Of a stretch of 9,237 nt of DNA, positions 6,898-9,237 are shown piece after piece (position 1 is the first letter of the stretch; every line of letters starts with the position of its first letter). Made by a program: the position numbers and the translations under genes. The notes beneath the pieces were generated by a model that saw nothing but the letters and a program-made list of their open reading frames with translations, did no database searches and was not told where the DNA came from. Origin of the DNA: an uncultured Odoribacter sp. (GTDB lineage: Bacteria > Bacteroidota > Bacteroidia > Bacteroidales > Marinifilaceae); contig CAJJNP010000137.1 of assembly GCA_905193145.1 (NCBI GenBank), positions 1 through 9,237 of the forward strand. The letters run 5' to 3'.

Positions 6898-8490
6898 ATG
6901 ATTATGAGAAAATTAACAGTATTGATAATATGGTTTTGGGCAATGTTGGGTGTCGTTGGTTGTATAGACGACCAGACGACAGGTCCTCACATAGAGATTT
7001 CAGAGATTACTATAACAATGGAAGATTCGCTCTATTTTTCATCACCTAATCAAAGATTTGTTTTGGATGGTAATAAAATGGTGTCCCAGACGAATCCAGA
7101 TTTGCCTTTGGAATTCACTTGGCAAGGTGGATTGGAAATTCCAACAACAAATGGAGGTGTAACAGTGGATTCTTTGAAAATACTTTCAAACGAACCGGTT
7201 TTGGAGCATGCTTTTAGAGATTTTGGAACCTATCGTATGCGTTTGAAGGTTTCGAACGGTCAAATGGCTGAATTCAAATATTTTTGGGTGGTAGTTGGTT
7301 CTGAATTTGACGAAGGGTTGGTTGTCCTCAGTAAAAACGAGGCAGGAGAGGGTATGTTTTCCATGTTGAATACGGAATTGAAAGCAGACAAGTTGTTGGA
7401 GAAGACGGAAGAAGATTTTCTTTATTTAACAGCTGCCGATGCTCCGGTATTGAAAGAGGATATTTTGGATTTTAATCTCTGTGCAGGTCGGGCTTATTAT
7501 GTGCCTCGTGAAAATTATTTCTATTTGTTGACGCGTGAATCGGGGGCTTACTATTTGGATCAGTATTCACTGAATCCGATTGGAGACCCTGTGCAGTTTT
7601 CGAAACCGGCGAAGATGCTTTCGTTACACTACCATAATCCGACTTTCGACCTGTTTGCCTTTACGGAGGATGGGGATGTGATTTCGCATTGCTTGAAGTA
7701 TAATATGGAGATTCCTCGGGCGGCTTTTGATGGCATACATCATTGGGATAGGGCTAAAGTGTTGAAAATGAAAATTGATCCGACTTGGGCGAAAGCAGCT
7801 TATCGTGATGTATTGTTATTGATGGATGACAAAACATCTACACTTTATGGTATGATGTTGGATGAATCGAACAAACAAAAAAATTCTTGGTGGGGACCGA
7901 TTCATTATGACGGATATGAAATAGTATCTTTAGGATATTATTGTGCGAAGTGGTATTATGAATTGGCTGTCCTGTGTAGAAGTAAGGAAAATCCGACTGC
8001 TTACAAGAAGTTTACTTATACAAATGTATTTTATGGAGATAATTGGTTCAGTGATGAAAAGCTTGCGTCTGAAGGTGAGGCTGTTTTGAATGAACCTGTT
8101 ATAGATTGGGATTCTAAAGTGCTTGATTGCCGGACAAAGGGTTGTATGATTTATTTGTATAAAAACAAGTTGACTTGTTGGTATCCGGGTGATAAACAGT
8201 TCCCAATAGGGCCGAATTATCCGGCGAGCCAGAAGTTGTTTGATGTGTGTCAGCATGGCTATTCTGCAGATACAGAAGTAATCGATATGGATTTGGATGT
8301 ATCCCATAAATACATTTACCTGGCTGTTTACGATCCCAATGACTCCAATGAGATGAAAGGAAGCATTGTCGTTGTCAATGCGATAGATTTCTCATTGGTG
8401 AAAGAATACAAAAACGTTTGTCATAGACCGATGAAGATATTCTATAAGCCTAATAAGAAACGTACAAGTTACGAGGAGCCTTTTACATAA
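6898..8490 (+). CDS. PKD-like family lipoprotein with C-terminal propeller-like region
   Basis: A 530-residue predicted lipoprotein, last gene of the operon. The signal peptide ends in LGVVGC, giving C22 as the lipidated residue, followed by IDDQ. Residues about 29-135 form a PKD-like immunoglobulin fold, with EFTWQGG, the characteristic HAFRDFGTYRMRLKVSNG, and a closing FKYFWVVVGS. Next comes the stretch EGLVVLSKNEAGEGMFSML, a hallmark of the Bacteroidota PKD-like family (PF16407 by my recollection). The remaining 370 residues are rich in short aromatic beta-strands and look like a beta-propeller or similar repeat fold, but I see no catalytic motif. There are nine Cys besides the lipid one, several of them in the last 180 residues. 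An in-frame TTG at 6895 is a weaker start than the ATG at 6898; an ATG at 6904 is also possible. It follows the DUF4843 gene by 18 bases and is closed by an intrinsic terminator. Role probably accessory ligand binding at the cell surface; substrate unknown. Confidence 0.85.
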   Translation: MIMRKLTVLIIWFWAMLGVVGCIDDQTTGPHIEISEITITMEDSLYFSSPNQRFVLDGNKMVSQTNPDLPLEFTWQGGLEIPTTNGGVTVDSLKILSNEPVLEHAFRDFGTYRMRLKVSNGQMAEFKYFWVVVGSEFDEGLVVLSKNEAGEGMFSMLNTELKADKLLEKTEEDFLYLTAADAPVLKEDILDFNLCAGRAYYVPRENYFYLLTRESGAYYLDQYSLNPIGDPVQFSKPAKMLSLHYHNPTFDLFAFTEDGDVISHCLKYNMEIPRAAFDGIHHWDRAKVLKMKIDPTWAKAAYRDVLLLMDDKTSTLYGMMLDESNKQKNSWWGPIHYDGYEIVSLGYYCAKWYYELAVLCRSKENPTAYKKFTYTNVFYGDNWFSDEKLASEGEAVLNEPVIDWDSKVLDCRTKGCMIYLYKNKLTCWYPGDKQFPIGPNYPASQKLFDVCQHGYSADTEVIDMDLDVSHKYIYLAVYDPNDSNEMKGSIVVVNAIDFSLVKEYKNVCHRPMKIFYKPNKKRTSYEEPFT

Positions 8491-8526
8491 AATGGCAGGA
8501 GCGTAGATTTATAGAAAACGTTATGT

Positions 8527-8571
8527 CTCCCTCTGTCCTTTTGTGTAAAGGGCGGAGGGAGTTTTGTTTTT
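8527..8571 (+). terminator. Intrinsic (Rho-independent) terminator of the susCD-like operon
   Basis: Arms at 8527-8541 (CTCCCTCTGTCCTTT) and 8547-8561 (AAAGGGCGGAGGGAG) pair over 15 positions without gaps, two of them G-U wobbles. They enclose a five-base loop (TGTGT) and are followed by the T-rich tract TTTTGTTTTT at 8562-8571. It lies 37 bases after the stop codon of the PKD-like gene. It marks the end of the transcript, so the operon carries no enzyme gene. Confidence 0.93.
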
Positions 8572-8644
8572 GCAAACTGTTCGGGAGTGTATTAGCCTGA
8601 AAAAATTTGACTCATGACACAACGTGGGTGTGTTAGGCGATTGA

Positions 8645-8944
8645 GGCTTTTATGGTGCTTTGGGTGCTGCGGAGTATGGGCCGACCGACAGTCCTTATGT
8701 TTTCGGAGTCCATACCTATGAGGCGAATCCTTTGGGTCGGGAGTTGCAACAGACGGGTCCGGGTTATGCCTGGCATGCCGGCGATAAAGGGATAAAGACG
8801 GAATACGGTTTTAATGCTGCCGGTAGAGTCCGGCTTTACCGAACGGGGTTACGGAAACGTTGTTTGGAAATCGGCGGTTGGTACCGGGAAACCTATTACT
8901 ACGATGAGCATTGTCCTTCATTTATATACAATTTGATAAAATAG
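8645..8944 (+). pseudogene. Remnant of an RHS/YD-repeat-type (DUF6443-like) protein gene
   Basis: An open frame runs from just after a stop codon at 8642-8644 to the TAG at 8942. Its translation contains AAEYGPTDSPYVFGVHTYEANPLGRELQQ, then TGPGYAWHAGDKGIKTEYGFN and AAGRVRLYR. This pattern (YEANPLGR...GPG..W..G...I.TEYGFN..G.V.LY) is what I recognise from the N-terminal third of large Bacteroidales RHS-like wall-associated proteins, which normally exceed 1000 residues. Only about 99 residues remain. There is no ATG, no ribosome binding site and no signal peptide; the only in-frame start is a TTG at 8660, inside the homologous stretch. After VRLYR the similarity fades. GC content, counted by hand, is 96/180 (53%) for 8701-8880, clearly above its neighbours. 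This is best read as a fragment left by deletion or recombination, not a working gene. Confidence 0.65.
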
Positions 8945-9138
8945 TAGTCGTTATTTCTTGAGATTTAATGGCATATTCAGAAATTCATAAGGTTATAGAA
9001 CTATTAAATGGTAAATTATAGAGTATGAACAACACTTTTAAGAAGTAAATTGGAAAAGAAAATTGCAGACGCTTGTCGACTGGATTTGGAGGCAATCAGA
9101 AAGTGCATTGCAAATTATTCCCTATAATCTATTGTTTT
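8945..9138. other. AT-rich gap with a possible broken mini-ORF
   Basis: No intact gene is recognisable here. A short reading frame, ATG at 9025 giving MNNTFKK then a stop, is followed one frame over by LEKKIADACRLDLEAIRKCIANYSL (9050 to the stop at 9125). One deleted base around 9040-9047 would join the two into a protein of about 33 residues with a plausible amphipathic helix. A second short frame from 8968 reads MAYSEIHKVIELLNGKL. These may be debris from the same decay that left the RHS-type fragment, or chance. There is no terminator, tRNA or repeat visible. Confidence 0.3.
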
Positions 9139-9170
9139 TTTGGATATTAAAATGAAATTGTATTAATTTG
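9139..9170 (+). promoter_or_regulatory. Candidate Bacteroides-type promoter for the gene at 9198
   Basis: TTTG at 9139-9142 (the -33 element) and TTAATTTG at 9163-9170 (consensus TAnnTTTG at -7, one mismatch at the second base) are separated by 20 bases, within the spacing usual for Bacteroides housekeeping promoters. Transcription would begin around 9177, giving a leader of about 20 bases before the ATG at 9198. Two elements with correct spacing in an AT-rich stretch is suggestive only, but the position relative to the next gene fits. Confidence 0.5.
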
Positions 9171-9197
9171 CATAAGCGTCTTATAAATACAGCAGCA

Positions 9198-9237
9198 ATG
9201 AAATATCCGATAGGCATACAGACATTTGAAAATATCA
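9198..9237 (+). CDS. Start of an AAA-ATPase / PD-(D/E)XK nuclease-like protein (partial)
   Basis: Only 13 codons are present, reading MKYPIGIQTFENI, before the window ends. This N-terminus closely follows the pattern MxxPIGIQxFxxI that opens a large, multi-copy Bacteroidales protein family with an AAA-ATPase-like N-terminal domain and a PD-(D/E)XK nuclease-like C-terminal domain (PF09820 and PF08011 by recollection). Members are usually a little over 500 residues and of unknown biological role; they are frequent in accessory and recombining regions. A candidate promoter sits at 9139-9170. No Shine-Dalgarno sequence is evident, only an A-rich leader. The call rests on recognising the N-terminal signature and needs the downstream sequence. 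Confidence 0.65.
   Translation, partial: MKYPIGIQTFENI

Noticed and set aside
8660..8944. A 94-residue gene starting at TTG 8660
   Set aside because: The RHS-type reading frame continues upstream of this TTG to a stop at 8642, there is no ribosome binding site, and the residues match the interior of a much larger protein family.
1..9237. CRISPR arrays, tRNA or rRNA genes, insertion sequences
   Set aside because: No regularly spaced repeats, cloverleaf-forming segments, transposase-like proteins or paired terminal repeats were seen on either strand.

Overview
The window looks like a piece of a Bacteroidota (Bacteroidales-type) chromosome. The evidence is the gene content: a FecR-type anti-sigma factor, a SusC/RagA TonB-dependent transporter with an STN domain, a SusD/RagB lipoprotein, a DUF4843 lipoprotein and a PKD-like lipoprotein. 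GC content is moderate to low, most start codons lack a Shine-Dalgarno sequence, and the one clear promoter candidate has the Bacteroides TTTG / TAnnTTTG form. The genus cannot be fixed from the sequence; Bacteroides, Parabacteroides, Odoribacter and Butyricimonas would all fit.

Layout. Positions 1-52 are a short leader; the partner ECF sigma factor gene would be expected just upstream, outside the window. A complete fecR-like gene (53-1186) is followed by a 91-base AT-rich gap holding a long imperfect inverted repeat (1215-1272), which ends 5 bases before the susC start. Four genes then run head to tail on the + strand with gaps of 0, 16 and 18 bases: susC-like (1278-4562), susD-like (4563-6080), DUF4843 lipoprotein (6097-6879) and PKD-like lipoprotein (6898-8490). 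A strong intrinsic terminator (8527-8571) closes this operon. After it lies a GC-rich remnant of a large RHS/YD-repeat-type gene (about 8645-8944), then an AT-rich spacer with a possible broken mini-ORF. The first 13 codons of a gene whose N-terminus matches the Bacteroidales AAA-ATPase/PD-(D/E)XK nuclease-like family begin at 9198, with a candidate promoter at 9139-9170.

How the genes probably work together (inference from the families): the SusC/SusD pair would bind and import a ligand across the outer membrane using TonB. The DUF4843 and PKD-like lipoproteins occupy the genetic position of SusE/SusF-type accessory surface proteins. When the transporter is loaded, its STN domain would signal through FecR to an ECF sigma factor that turns the operon on. 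The operon ends at its terminator without any glycoside hydrolase, peptidase or other enzyme, so the ligand cannot be read from context. I saw no tRNA, rRNA, CRISPR array, insertion sequence or complete mobile element.
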